Source of the DNA: Polluticoccus soli
GTDB lineage: Bacteria; Bacteroidota; Bacteroidia; Chitinophagales; Chitinophagaceae
DNA length: 64,000 bases
NCBI RefSeq assembly: GCF_029269745.1
Contig: NZ_JARJHT010000002.1
Coordinates: 372,001-436,000, forward strand
Direction: 5' to 3'
Position 1 is the first letter of the stretch. Each line of letters opens with the position of its first letter. Below the pieces are notes generated by a model, which had not been told where the DNA came from, did not search any database, and was given only the letters and a program-made list of their open reading frames with translations. Shown in pieces: positions 44,305 to 53,207 of the stretch. A program made the translations under genes and the position numbers.

Positions 44305-45288
44305 CTATTTTACCATGTACATCACTTCCTTAACCAACTTCACAGTGCGTGCAACATCTGGCAGATGCAGTGCTACCAGGTTTGGTGCGTAGTGCATATT
44401 AGTGTCTGCCGAAGTGATACGGCGGATCGGCGCATCGAGGTAATCGAATACTTCTTTTTGTATCCTGTAGCTGATCTCTGAAGATACACTGCTGAATGGC
44501 CATTGTTCTTCAACGATCACCAGCCTGTTTGTTTTCTTAACTGATTCAGCTATAGTTTGCCAGTCAAGCGGGCGGATGGTACGAAGGTCGATCACTTCGG
44601 CCTCAATGCCTTCTTTTGACAGTTCTTCAGCTGCACCTAGCGCTACTTTCATCATTTTGTTGAACGAAACGATGGTTACGTCTGTACCCTGGCGTTTTAC
44701 GTCTGCCTTACCTATTGGGATCAGGTATTCCTCTTCAGGTACTTCACCCACGTCGCCATACATTACCTCGCTTTCCATGAAAACAACAGGGTTCTCATCG
44801 CGGATAGCAGATTTCAGCAGGCCTTTCGCGTCGTATGGATTAGATACAGAAACGACTTTGATACCTGGAATGTTGGCATACCAGCTTTCAAATGCCTGTG
44901 AGTGCTGGGCACCCAACTGGCCGGCAGAACCATTCGGTCCGCGGAATACGATCGGGCAACCGAATTGACCGCCGCTCATCGAGCGCATTTTTGCTGCGTG
45001 GTTCAGTATCTGATCCAAGGCCAGAACCGCAAAGTTCCAGGTCATGAACTCGATAACAGGCCTTGTCCCGTTAGAAGCTGCGCCAACACCAATAGCGGCA
45101 AAGCCCAATTCTGCGATGGGGGTATCCAGAACCCTGTTCGGGCCAAATTCGTCCAGCATGCCTTGGCTTACTTTGTAAGCACCGTTATACTGAGCTACTT
45201 CTTCACCCATCAAAAACACGCGTGGATCACGACGCATTTCTTCTTCCATCGCCTCACGTAATGCCTGCCTGAATGGTATTGTACGCAT
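44305..45288 (-). CDS. pdhB: Pyruvate dehydrogenase E1 component, beta subunit
   Basis: A 327-residue transketolase-family protein which, with an alpha subunit, decarboxylates pyruvate on thiamine diphosphate. Opening MRTIPFRQALREAMEEEM with the conserved RDPRVFLMGEEVAQYNGAYKVS; FAAIGVGAASNGTRPVIEFM; GANGSAG-like GPNGSAGQLGAQHSQAF; EVIDLRTIRPLDWQTI, the C-terminal domain hallmark. The E1 alpha gene is not adjacent. An imperfect -7 box (TATCTTTA, 45337-45330 minus) is upstream. Substrate could be another 2-oxo acid, but the sequence is typical of PdhB. Confidence 0.92.
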   Translation of the reverse strand: MRTIPFRQALREAMEEEMRRDPRVFLMGEEVAQYNGAYKVSQGMLDEFGPNRVLDTPIAELGFAAIGVGAASNGTRPVIEFMTWNFAVLALDQILNHAAKMRSMSGGQFGCPIVFRGPNGSAGQLGAQHSQAFESWYANIPGIKVVSVSNPYDAKGLLKSAIRDENPVVFMESEVMYGDVGEVPEEEYLIPIGKADVKRQGTDVTIVSFNKMMKVALGAAEELSKEGIEAEVIDLRTIRPLDWQTIAESVKKTNRLVIVEEQWPFSSVSSEISYRIQKEVFDYLDAPIRRITSADTNMHYAPNLVALHLPDVARTVKLVKEVMYMVK

Positions 45289-45348
45289 AAATTATATTAA
45301 ATGATAATTTTCAATTCGTTAAATGGCCGTAAAGATAGTAATTGAAGT

Positions 45349-45870
45349 TTACTTTTCGGTAGGGTGAAATGTTACAGTGCTGGTCATCCCGTTTTCAGTA
45401 AAACGGAGCTTTAGCACAGTGTCCTCCAATTGTAGTACATCCATTTTTATCTTATTACCGGTACCTTTCATCTTCATCTCATCCAGTATCAGCGCACCCT
45501 CGTCATCGAAATACCAATTGGTTGAATCTGGCTGGCCACTGAAATTCATCATCGCCTTACCATCTTTCATGAAATGAAACCAGGTGTTTTTAACGGCGTG
45601 TTCCTGCATGCCTTTAAAATCATTAAGCTGCATTCTCAGTGATTCGCGCATGCTGTCTACATTCTGAGTGCCGTACAAAGAATCGTTTTGCTTAGCCGTT
45701 GTGTTTTTGCCGAAAGTATCGAGAAACGCGGCCTGATCAGCGATCATCTGGTCCATTGTGGGGCTTTCAAGCGCAACGGCCTGCCATTTCTTTGTGATCT
45801 TATCCTCTTTCTTGTCTTTGCAAGCTGCGAACAGCAATACGATTGGTGCGAGTAAAAGCAGTTTTTTCAT
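45349..45870 (-). CDS. Hypothetical lipoprotein
   Basis: A 173-residue lipoprotein (signal MKKLLLLAPIVLLFAAC, Cys 17). The mature region is polar and acidic/Lys rich (KDKKEDKITKKWQAVALESP), with a C-terminal region of strands (FHFMKDGKAMMNFSGQ; NWYFDDEGALILDEM; VLKLRFTENGMTSTVTFHPTE) suggesting a lipocalin-like fold (inference). It starts 2 bp after the DUF4476 gene's stop on the same strand, so the two are co-transcribed. No known function. Confidence 0.65.
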   Translation of the reverse strand: MKKLLLLAPIVLLFAACKDKKEDKITKKWQAVALESPTMDQMIADQAAFLDTFGKNTTAKQNDSLYGTQNVDSMRESLRMQLNDFKGMQEHAVKNTWFHFMKDGKAMMNFSGQPDSTNWYFDDEGALILDEMKMKGTGNKIKMDVLQLEDTVLKLRFTENGMTSTVTFHPTEK

Positions 45871-45872
45871 AA

Positions 45873-46853
45873 CTATTGTGGTTGAACCAGAGAGCGAAAA
45901 TATTCTTTCCATTCGTCAGCGGTTAAAAGATTTTCCAGCCTTTTGAAAGCAGACTGGTCGGTGACACGAGGATATACTTTTTTTAAGTACGTATAACGCT
46001 CATTGTCGCCCGGCAATATCTGGGTCAACTGTCTTACCTGGTTCGAGGTATAACAGTTGCCTTCAATTTTGTCAAGCAGATATTTGAGCTTGCCAGAAGT
46101 TGACTTGGTAATAGCCTTTTTATAGATGTTGTCAAAAGCATCGTTACTTAAGGCTCTCGGACAATCGCTATTGGTAGTTGCAAGTGAATTTTTAGCTACA
46201 CCTCCGGCTGGCAGCGTATTGCCTGTGCGATCGCTTTTTAGCTCCACATTGTCTAAGAATACCGGCTCGTTGGTTGACTCTTTAGTCTTATCGGTTTTGC
46301 CAGTAGGAACTTTAACGCTAGTTTTTGGTGTTTTAGCAACGACTGGTTTGGCTGTTTTGCCCGAAGTTGCCGGCTTTGTAGTTTTTGCTACAGAAGGCGT
46401 CTTTTTTACAACAGGTTGCGCATCCTGAGGAACTACTGGCGTGATGTCGTCGACAGGCACTGTCGGTGTGCCCGCGGTATACGCAGTGTAATTGTCATCG
46501 CCTGCTTTGTTGCCGGCAGGGATATAGAACTGACGGTGAATGTCGTAAAGTGAGAAATCAGCACCTTTTTTGGTCAACAGAAAGCCTCTAAATCCATTGT
46601 CCGGCACGTTGACGGTGAATTTTTGTGGCGCATATACGTTTTGCTGAAACAATACCTCGATGTTCACAGGTCCTGGTGCCAGTTCTGAGATGATGTAGTA
46701 GTTCTTGCCAAACCGTGGCAGCATCTCGTCTTCATATTTCACGTAGAACGGTGTCTCTTTATCTCCCTGGATATAGACATACGAGAAATGCTGTTGCGCC
46801 TTTACTACAGTAAGGAACAAACTGAAAACAATAACTGCAAGAAATCTCAGCAT
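45873..46853 (-). CDS. DUF4476 domain exported protein
   Basis: A 326-residue protein with a signal peptide (MLRFLAVIVFSLFLTVVKAQQ). Residues 25-110 are a beta-rich domain (YVYIQGDKETPFYVKYEDE). A long Pro/Thr/Lys linker (about 130-200: KKTPSVAKTTKPATSGKTAK ...) leads to a C-terminal DUF4476 domain (CPRALSNDAFDNIYKKAI; YTSNQVRQLTQILPGDNERYTYLKKVYPRV). The linker resembles a periplasm-spanning spacer. Role unknown. It follows the biotin carrier gene by 12 bp and precedes the lipoprotein by 2 bp, forming a three-gene unit. Confidence 0.75.
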   Translation of the reverse strand: MLRFLAVIVFSLFLTVVKAQQHFSYVYIQGDKETPFYVKYEDEMLPRFGKNYYIISELAPGPVNIEVLFQQNVYAPQKFTVNVPDNGFRGFLLTKKGADFSLYDIHRQFYIPAGNKAGDDNYTAYTAGTPTVPVDDITPVVPQDAQPVVKKTPSVAKTTKPATSGKTAKPVVAKTPKTSVKVPTGKTDKTKESTNEPVFLDNVELKSDRTGNTLPAGGVAKNSLATTNSDCPRALSNDAFDNIYKKAITKSTSGKLKYLLDKIEGNCYTSNQVRQLTQILPGDNERYTYLKKVYPRVTDQSAFKRLENLLTADEWKEYFRSLVQPQ

Positions 46854-46865
46854 CAGGCAAGAGGG

Positions 46866-47366
46866 TTATTCCAGTTCTATCAATATCGCACCTTTTTCTA
46901 CAGCAGTGCGTTCGTCAACTTTAATGGCTTTGACTGTAGCGGGTCCACTAGCTTTCAGCACATTTTCCATTTTCATGGCTTCCAGCACCAGTAACCCGTC
47001 GCCTTTATTTATTTGCTGGCCGGGTGTTACAAGTACCCTCAGTATCATACCTGGCATTGGTGCTTTCACCGGCTCTACCTTTTGCATGGCTTTCAGGTCC
47101 ATACCCATGCTGGTCAGCAACTGGTCAATCGGCTCCCTTACGGCTATTTTATACACTTGCCCATTGACGCGCACCGACAGTTCTTTCTTTTTAGTATCCA
47201 CCTGCTCGATCATGGCCGTGTAGCTCTTATTGTTGTGCAATATGCTGATCAGGCCATTAGGCTGCACCTGGGCATCCCAGAGAGCAGGGGTGTTGTTAAT
47301 CGTCCATTGGCCGTCCTCGTTTGCTACCGAAAATGTCTTGCGTTCGTTTACTGTGATCTCCAGCAT
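46866..47366 (-). CDS. Biotin carboxyl carrier domain protein
   Basis: A 166-residue protein ending in a biotinyl domain: EAMKM with Lys 132 as the predicted biotin site, 34 residues from the C-terminus as usual. The preceding ~85 residues are beta-rich and resemble the N-terminal part of carboxylase carrier proteins. ATG 47366 chosen, since the -7 box TATTTTTG (47395-47388) places the mRNA start near 47382; an earlier ATG at 47390 would overlap it. The carboxylase subunits that should accept this carrier are not in the window; the genes after it are two envelope proteins. Confidence 0.85.
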   Translation of the reverse strand: MLEITVNERKTFSVANEDGQWTINNTPALWDAQVQPNGLISILHNNKSYTAMIEQVDTKKKELSVRVNGQVYKIAVREPIDQLLTSMGMDLKAMQKVEPVKAPMPGMILRVLVTPGQQINKGDGLLVLEAMKMENVLKASGPATVKAIKVDERTAVEKGAILIELE

Positions 47367-47387
47367 GTAAGCGTAGTCTTGAAGTAG

Positions 47388-47395
47388 CAAAAATA
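47388..47395 (-). promoter_or_regulatory. Promoter -7 box for the biotin carrier unit
   Basis: Minus strand TATTTTTG, 21 bp before the ATG at 47366. Confidence 0.45.
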
Positions 47396-47530
47396 ATCAA
47401 TTAGCGTTGGGAATGCTCAAATTTGAAGAATGTACCCCAAATATGTTGTTAAACAGTATTTCACCCATAAAAAGGGAGTATAAAAAGACAGTGATGTGTT
47501 AGTTTTAGCCCCGCAACTAGCCTTCTATAT

Positions 47531-50125
47531 ATGAGCCGTTTTTTTACAGCCTGCTGTTTACTCTTGATACTTTCGTCGTGCGCCAATCGCAGGGTGGGTA
47601 AAAATGTGATGCTAGACCCTGTGACGGTGACCAGCTCTGGAAAAGGATTGGATCTATACAGGGCCACGCCTCCGCTGGTTTGGGATATTACGCACACACG
47701 TGTTGCAATTAGTTTTAATCTTACTGAACGCACTGCTGATGGTCAGGCCTGGATCAGTCTCCATCCCTATATGTATCCCACGGATACGTTGGTGCTGGAC
47801 GCTAAAAGCATGATGATACAATCGGTTATGCTGGACGGCGCAAATGGAAGAACATTGCCATTCGAGTATAGGGACAATAAGCTAAAGATACGTATGGGTA
47901 AGGAGTATCTCTCCAAGGATACCATCCAGGTTTATATCAAATATAAGGCAATGCCATACGGCACCGAAGTTGGTGGAAGCAAGGCCATAGCTGAGGACAG
48001 GGGCTTATATTTTATTAATACCGACCATGCGGTTCCGAACAAACCAGTGCAAATATGGACGCAAGGTGAAACTGAAGCCACCTCGCATTGGATGCCGACT
48101 TTCGATAAGCCCAATGAAAGGTTTACAACACAGGTCGAGATCACCGTGCCGGATAGCTTTAAGACCTTGGGTAACGGTTACCTATTGTCGCAAGTGCGTT
48201 CAGGCGCAAGGTTGCGTACAGATACCTGGATCATGGAAAAAACAATACAACCTTATGTGGCTATGATGGCCATCGGCAATTATGCCGTGGTAGAAGATAA
48301 ATGGAGGGGCAGGGAAGTAAGCTATTATGTAGAACCTGAATTTGAGCGTTACGCCCGGTTGATGTTTAAGAATACTCCGGATATGATAGAGTACTTCTCG
48401 AATATTACGGGTGTTGCTTATCCCTGGAACAAGTATAGCCAGGTGGTAGTGCGGGACTATGTTTCAGGTGCCATGGAAAACACTACCGCCACCGTTTTTG
48501 GTGAATTCATGAACCAGAACGCACGCGAAATAGCTGATAAAGACCATGAAGATGTTGTTTCGCACGAGCTGTTCCATCAGTGGTTTGGCGACTATGTTAC
48601 GGCAGAGTCTTGGACTAACTTGACAGTTAACGAGTCTTTTGCTACCTATGGCGAACAACTCTGGCGCCGGCATAAATACGGTGATGCCTCAGCAGATGAA
48701 CTGGCCCATGATGACCTGATCAAATATCTTTCGTCGGCAAGGCAATCTGAACCACCCTTGGTTCGTCACCGCTATGCTAACCGGGAAGAAATGTTCGACC
48801 TGATATCCTATCAAAAAGGTGGGGCCATACTTAAGTACATGCATGGGTTGATGGGCGACTCGGCTTTTTTCAAATCCATGAAATTGTACCTCACGCAAAA
48901 CGCACTCAAGCCTGCAGAAGCTACGCATTGGCGTTTGGCGGTAGAAGAGGCAACTGGCCAGGACTGGAACTGGTTTTTCAATCAATGGTACAACAAGGGC
49001 GGATTTCCTGACCTGGAAGTATTATACAACTATGATGATGCCGCACAACAGCTGGTGGTAACAGTTGAACAAAAGCAGGATAGCGCCTCATTCATATTGC
49101 CATTAAAGGCAGAAGTACTATATGGCGCCGACAAAACCGTTGAAAATTGGAATGTCAGGAGCAGGAAAGAACGATTCATTTATCCATACAAGAACGGAGT
49201 TCGCCCGGTTGTGATCCCCGATTCACGCAACTGGCTGGTTGGTAAGATGGCCGATAAAAAGCAACCTGAACAGCTGAAGGCTCAGTTTGTTCAGAGCAAA
49301 GAAAATTATCTGAACCGTTACCGTGCTGTAACTGCTGCCAGCAAGCAGCTTTCCGACAATAACGCCCAGGAAATATTTACTCTCGCACTTGCTGATAAGG
49401 AACCCGGAATTCGTGAACAAGTATTGCGGTACCTCGCAAGACAAACTGATAAAAAATGGCAGGATAAATGGCGCCAGGAAGTAGCTTTTACAGCCGTGAA
49501 TGACGGTGCGGCCAGGGTCAGAGCAGCAGCCTTCGACGTGTTGTCGGCCTGGAAAGTAGAAAGTAGTAAACCAGATATGCTGGCTGCTCTTGCCGACAGC
49601 TCCTACAATGTTGCAGGAGCTGCGCTAAATGGGCTTTACAAGTTAAAAGATGATACAGCATATGGTCTCTCTAAACGTATGCTTCAAACGGATCCCAAAG
49701 GTCGTTTGCTATTTACAGCCCTCGAGATCGTTGGTGAAAAAGGGAATGCCGAAGATGTTGCATTGTACACCAGCCGTGCACCATATTTATACGGTACCAA
49801 TAAAATAGAGTTTGCTAACGCAATGGCGACCTATTTAATTAACGTCCGCGATGTGGCTGCATTCGAGAGTGCATTGCCGACCTACGTACAAATGGTGAAT
49901 TCTGAGAGTATTAGTTCGTACCGCTTTGCTATCGGTTCATTCTTTTTTGAAGCAGCAGGAAACATTAAGGAACTGTCTCGCAATGCTCGTACCAACGCAG
50001 AAAAAGATGGTGCAGAGCAGAAGTTGAGTATTATGAAAAAGTACGCGGAACAAATACTGAACAACGAGAAAGAGAAGAACTATCAGCGGCAATACAAGAA
50101 TACCATGAAGGTATTCGGTAGCTAG
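47531..50125 (+). CDS. M1 family aminopeptidase, lipoprotein
   Basis: An 864-residue zinc aminopeptidase of the M1 class, predicted to be anchored by a lipid (signal MSRFFTACCLLLILSSC, Cys 17). The substrate-binding motif GAMEN is at residues 313-317. The zinc motif HELFH is at 345-349, with the third ligand Glu 368 (HELFH then 18 residues then E). The N-terminal ~200 residues form the beta-saddle domain and the C-terminal ~300 a helical (HEAT-like) domain. Acts on N-terminal residues of peptides at the cell surface or periplasm. Its last 4 bp overlap the end of coaE on the other strand. Confidence 0.92.
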   Translation: MSRFFTACCLLLILSSCANRRVGKNVMLDPVTVTSSGKGLDLYRATPPLVWDITHTRVAISFNLTERTADGQAWISLHPYMYPTDTLVLDAKSMMIQSVMLDGANGRTLPFEYRDNKLKIRMGKEYLSKDTIQVYIKYKAMPYGTEVGGSKAIAEDRGLYFINTDHAVPNKPVQIWTQGETEATSHWMPTFDKPNERFTTQVEITVPDSFKTLGNGYLLSQVRSGARLRTDTWIMEKTIQPYVAMMAIGNYAVVEDKWRGREVSYYVEPEFERYARLMFKNTPDMIEYFSNITGVAYPWNKYSQVVVRDYVSGAMENTTATVFGEFMNQNAREIADKDHEDVVSHELFHQWFGDYVTAESWTNLTVNESFATYGEQLWRRHKYGDASADELAHDDLIKYLSSARQSEPPLVRHRYANREEMFDLISYQKGGAILKYMHGLMGDSAFFKSMKLYLTQNALKPAEATHWRLAVEEATGQDWNWFFNQWYNKGGFPDLEVLYNYDDAAQQLVVTVEQKQDSASFILPLKAEVLYGADKTVENWNVRSRKERFIYPYKNGVRPVVIPDSRNWLVGKMADKKQPEQLKAQFVQSKENYLNRYRAVTAASKQLSDNNAQEIFTLALADKEPGIREQVLRYLARQTDKKWQDKWRQEVAFTAVNDGAARVRAAAFDVLSAWKVESSKPDMLAALADSSYNVAGAALNGLYKLKDDTAYGLSKRMLQTDPKGRLLFTALEIVGEKGNAEDVALYTSRAPYLYGTNKIEFANAMATYLINVRDVAAFESALPTYVQMVNSESISSYRFAIGSFFFEAAGNIKELSRNARTNAEKDGAEQKLSIMKKYAEQILNNEKEKNYQRQYKNTMKVFGS

Positions 50126-50715
50126 GCCTGAGTTGCCTGTTGCAGGAAAAGTTGGTGCAGGTGCAATACCTGTGGAATGATTGGTACAATGTCGTCGTTG
50201 GTGATAATGTGATCGCAGAGTTTCATTTTTTCTTCGTCGTTCATCTGCTGCGCCATTCGCGAGAGGACTTTTTCCTGCGATATCCCGTCACGCTCCATCG
50301 TGCGTAGTATGCGCAGTTGCTGGGGAGCATAAACACCCACCATCAGGTGCATGTCTTTAAAGCTGCCACTTTCAAAGAAAATCGCAGCTTCTTTTATGAT
50401 ATAAGGCGTATCCTGGCTTTCCATCCATTGTTCGCCGTATCGGATAACCGCCGGATGCACAAGCTTATTCAGTTCAGTAAGGATGTCGGGACGTCTGAAG
50501 ACAATCGAAGAAACCTGTTCCCGGTCCAGCACGCCGCCCTGGTAGATGTTTTCTCCAAACAGCATTTTGATGCCATTAATGAGGATGGCATCCTTCTCCA
50601 TAAGATAGCGCGCAGTTTTGTCGGCATATAAAACAGGTATGCCAAGTGTTTCAAACACCTGGCATACGGTTGTTTTTCCCGATCCAATGCCTCCTGTGAT
50701 ACCTACTTTCAGCAT
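50122..50715 (-). CDS. coaE: Dephospho-CoA kinase
   Basis: Last enzyme of coenzyme A synthesis: phosphorylates the 3'-hydroxyl of dephospho-CoA. The 197-residue protein has the P-loop GGIGSGKTT (residues 8-16) and the CoaE-typical VLYADKTARYLME near 29, then VHPAVI near 86 and the LMVGVYAP strand. Length and motifs fit. It is the last gene of the nusB-DUF1573-yajC-coaE operon (10 bp after yajC). Confidence 0.95.
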   Translation of the reverse strand: MLKVGITGGIGSGKTTVCQVFETLGIPVLYADKTARYLMEKDAILINGIKMLFGENIYQGGVLDREQVSSIVFRRPDILTELNKLVHPAVIRYGEQWMESQDTPYIIKEAAIFFESGSFKDMHLMVGVYAPQQLRILRTMERDGISQEKVLSRMAQQMNDEEKMKLCDHIITNDDIVPIIPQVLHLHQLFLQQATQA

Positions 50716-50725
50716 TGGTTGGATA

Positions 50726-51073
50726 TTATTTTGCAGTAGCTACACCCTCAACTTTCTTGCGATGAGCAGCAGTCATTTCCATAGACACTGCACTGCGCTC
50801 GATGGTGATAAATGTACCGTGGCCAACTTCCAGTTTCAAAGTGCCGTCTTCGTTTACTCGGCTGATGGTACCATGGATACCAGCGGTAGTCACGATCTTT
50901 TCACCGGCAGCAATCGTGTCGGCAAATTTCTTTTGTTCTTTGGCACGTTTTGCTTGCGGACGTATCATGAAGAAGTACATAACGCCGATCATACCCACCA
51001 TGAACAAAAGTGAGAAGTAAGGGCTGCCGCCTGGCTGAGCCTGTAACATTACTGTCAGGAGATTTACGAACAT
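50726..51073 (-). CDS. yajC: Preprotein translocase subunit YajC
   Basis: A 115-residue accessory subunit of the SecDF-YajC complex. It has one N-terminal transmembrane helix (SLLFMVGMIGVMYFFMI) followed by the family motif RPQAKRAKEQKKF and a small beta domain (GEKIVTTAGIHGTISRVNEDGTLKLEV). Placed between the DUF1573 gene and coaE. Confidence 0.95.
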   Translation of the reverse strand: MFVNLLTVMLQAQPGGSPYFSLLFMVGMIGVMYFFMIRPQAKRAKEQKKFADTIAAGEKIVTTAGIHGTISRVNEDGTLKLEVGHGTFITIERSAVSMEMTAAHRKKVEGVATAK

Positions 51074-51099
51074 ATTGGTGTTGATTAAAGAATTTAAAA

Positions 51100-51567
51100 T
51101 TAATTTTCTTTTACGTCGGCCTTGATATACAACATATGTGTGCCGCGCTTTGAGTTAGTAGAAATGTTCACCGATTTTTCCTGGTGACCAATTTTGTCTG
51201 TCGAGTTGAACATCACCTTCATTGTGCCAGTTTGCCCTGGTTGTATAGGTTCACGTGGGTAGTCGGCAACGGTACAGCCACAAGAACCTGTGGCGCCGCT
51301 TATAAGCAGTGGCTTCTTACCGTTGTTGGTGAATTCAAACCCATAGCTCGAAGTTTCACCTTCGCGCATTAACCCAAAGTCGTGCAAGGTGTCTTTGAAG
51401 TCCATTGTGGGCAAGGCATTGAAAGCCGCAGTATCAGTGCCTTCTGCAGAACGCGGGTTGGATACCAGGTCTGTAGGCAACAGGTCCTTATTGTCCTCTT
51501 TGGGAGCTTCGTTTTTACAGCTTACCAAAGCCATAAGTGCTATTGCAATAAGAAATCGTCCTTTCAT
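51100..51567 (-). CDS. DUF1573 domain lipoprotein
   Basis: A 155-residue lipoprotein (MKGRFLIAIALMALVSC, Cys 17) with a DUF1573 Ig-like domain: MDFKDTLHDFGLMREGETSSYGFEFTNNGKKPLLISGATGSCGCTV then GQTGTMKVMFNSTDKIG. The conserved SCGCT segment is present. DUF1573 proteins are abundant in Bacteroidota and often occur next to nusB and yajC; role unknown. It is spaced by 26 bp from yajC and 19 bp from nusB. Confidence 0.88.
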   Translation of the reverse strand: MKGRFLIAIALMALVSCKNEAPKEDNKDLLPTDLVSNPRSAEGTDTAAFNALPTMDFKDTLHDFGLMREGETSSYGFEFTNNGKKPLLISGATGSCGCTVADYPREPIQPGQTGTMKVMFNSTDKIGHQEKSVNISTNSKRGTHMLYIKADVKEN

Positions 51568-51586
51568 AACAGATGCGGATGCAAAT

Positions 51587-52525
51587 TTAAGATTTACGCG
51601 TACGTTCCTGTTTATTGATGAGATTTTCTTTTTCGAGATCTTTCAGAATATTGTCGAGTACGCCGTTCACAAACTGGCCACTTTGAGGTGTGCTATACAG
51701 TTTAGCGATCTCTATATATTCATTGATAGTAACCTTTGTAGGGATAGTAGGGAAGTACAACATTTCGCAAACACCCATGCGCAGCAGCAATAGGTCTATC
51801 AGGGCCACACGTTCTGCGTCCCAGTTTACCAGCTTTGGTTTGATAAACTCCATGCAGTAATCCGTTTTGTCGATCACAGTACGCATCAGGTTATGCGCAT
51901 ATTCCCTTTTTTCAGCAGAAATAAGGTTGAGGAAGTTGATCTTCTGGTTGCTTTTGAAGAAGTTCTCCATCAGCATTTCGGTCATTTCTTTATCGTCTTC
52001 CCAGTGTGGAAGTTCTTCAGAAAAATGCTCTTGCAAAGCTTCATTTTCCAGCATCTGCTTTTGCCAGATGAACTGTATGATCGCTTTTTCTTTTTTAGCA
52101 TCCCTGCTTTGCTCAACTGCGTATTCCTTGTACTCCGGAGTTTTTGTCAGTTGTTGATATAGCTTTTTTATCCATTCCTCGTCTACTGCATGCGTTATCT
52201 TGGCTTCCTTCGTTTTTTCAATAAAGGTTTGGTTAGACAGTACCTGCCAAAGAAACTCGTTACCGGCAATTTTTGTGCTGACGTTCAGATCCTCCTGCGT
52301 AGGCAGGTATTTCGATGCGCGTTGTCTCGCGTCTAGTTCAGCGTATTGGGCAACACGCGTGATATACAGTATGGAGATGGTAAATAGATCGAGTGAGTGG
52401 TTGAGCTTTTCATCAAGTAATTTAGCTCCAGTCTTTTTGTTCAATTCCTGGTCATTGGGCTCGGTTGTAGCCACTGTGTACAGCGTTTGCATTACCTTCA
52501 CCCGAATGTTCCTGCGACTTATCAT
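51587..52525 (-). CDS. nusB: Transcription antitermination factor NusB
   Basis: A 312-residue protein, longer than the ~140-residue E. coli NusB: the N-terminal ~170 residues are a Bacteroidota-specific helical extension, and the NusB domain is at the C-terminus (DAERVALIDLLLLRMGVCEMLYFPTIPTKVTINEYIEIAKLYSTPQSGQFVNGVLDNI). It binds boxA RNA with S10 to suppress termination in rRNA operons. First gene of the operon with DUF1573, yajC and coaE; the -7 box TATCTTTG (52557-52550) lies about 25 bp upstream. Confidence 0.93.
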   Translation of the reverse strand: MISRRNIRVKVMQTLYTVATTEPNDQELNKKTGAKLLDEKLNHSLDLFTISILYITRVAQYAELDARQRASKYLPTQEDLNVSTKIAGNEFLWQVLSNQTFIEKTKEAKITHAVDEEWIKKLYQQLTKTPEYKEYAVEQSRDAKKEKAIIQFIWQKQMLENEALQEHFSEELPHWEDDKEMTEMLMENFFKSNQKINFLNLISAEKREYAHNLMRTVIDKTDYCMEFIKPKLVNWDAERVALIDLLLLRMGVCEMLYFPTIPTKVTINEYIEIAKLYSTPQSGQFVNGVLDNILKDLEKENLINKQERTRKS

Positions 52526-52549
52526 ATATAAAGAACCTATTTAGCCGCG

Positions 52550-52557
52550 CAAAGATA
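52550..52557 (-). promoter_or_regulatory. nusB promoter -7 box
   Basis: Minus strand TATCTTTG followed by CGCGG, 24 bp before the ATG at 52525. It drives the nusB-DUF1573-yajC-coaE operon. Confidence 0.5.
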
Positions 52558-52589
52558 GGATTTTTTGGGCTTTTTACCTTAGAAAACTA

Positions 52590-53153
52590 CTAAATGCCCG
52601 CCAGTGCTGCAATGCAGGCTTCCCGGATGGTCCAAAGCTCGTCCAAACTGTATTTTGAGCCCGTTTCGAGCCGCCATTGGTCCAGGTAACCTTTGTGATA
52701 AATTACTTTGAAATCTGTTATCTGGTCAGGCCGTATTTCTGTCTCTTCAAGCAAGTCAGGGAGAAAGTTCAGCGGCTTCCTCGCAGTGCAATCGATAACC
52801 TCGTTTCCGTACCGCAGATAATTATGCGCTTCGGGTATATATTCCAATCCATGCTGTTCTAAAACTTTAGCCACCGGTGAACTGTTAAGAGCATTCATTT
52901 TATAAATACCCATGGTAAGCTTCAGGCCCTTAATCCCGTTTTCTTCGGCTAGCTTGAATAGGAGAGCGTGTTTTGTGCTGCAGGTGCCACAGCCGTCGGA
53001 AAATACCGAAAGGAGGTTATTCTTGTCTGCATTGCGCCCATAGGGTAGGTTTGTTATATAGTTGCAGGCATCGCCAAAGGTTGCAGCCTGCACACTCTTA
53101 AAAGCTCCGGAAATGACGCCCTCGGCAGAAATAGGGAAATCAAGATGTACCAT
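52590..53153 (-). CDS. Transglutaminase-like protein
   Basis: A 187-residue cytoplasmic protein with a likely papain/transglutaminase-like catalytic layout: Cys 58 in GTCSTKHALLFKL, which matches the pattern C-x-x-K-x-x-L of this fold, His 110 in EAHNYLRYG and Asp 121 in EVIDCTARK. A second Cys (55) sits 3 residues before. There is no signal peptide. The start ATG is preceded by TATATTTA (53165-53158), 5 bp upstream, so the mRNA may be leaderless; the U-tract of the efflux operon terminator overlaps this box. Catalysis is inferred from pattern only; family not firmly recognised. Confidence 0.55.
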   Translation of the reverse strand: MVHLDFPISAEGVISGAFKSVQAATFGDACNYITNLPYGRNADKNNLLSVFSDGCGTCSTKHALLFKLAEENGIKGLKLTMGIYKMNALNSSPVAKVLEQHGLEYIPEAHNYLRYGNEVIDCTARKPLNFLPDLLEETEIRPDQITDFKVIYHKGYLDQWRLETGSKYSLDELWTIREACIAALAGI

Positions 53154-53169
53154 AGCATAAATATAAAAA

Positions 53170-53195
53170 AAGGGCGCTGCATGTGCAGCGCCCTT
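53170..53195 (-). terminator. Terminator of the efflux operon
   Basis: AAGGGCGCTGCA (53170-53181), TG loop, TGCAGCGCCCTT (53184-53195); on the minus strand followed by TTTTTTTATAT. The A/T run doubles as a -7 box for the next gene. Confidence 0.85.
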
Positions 53196-53207
53196 GTGTC
53201 TACCATT

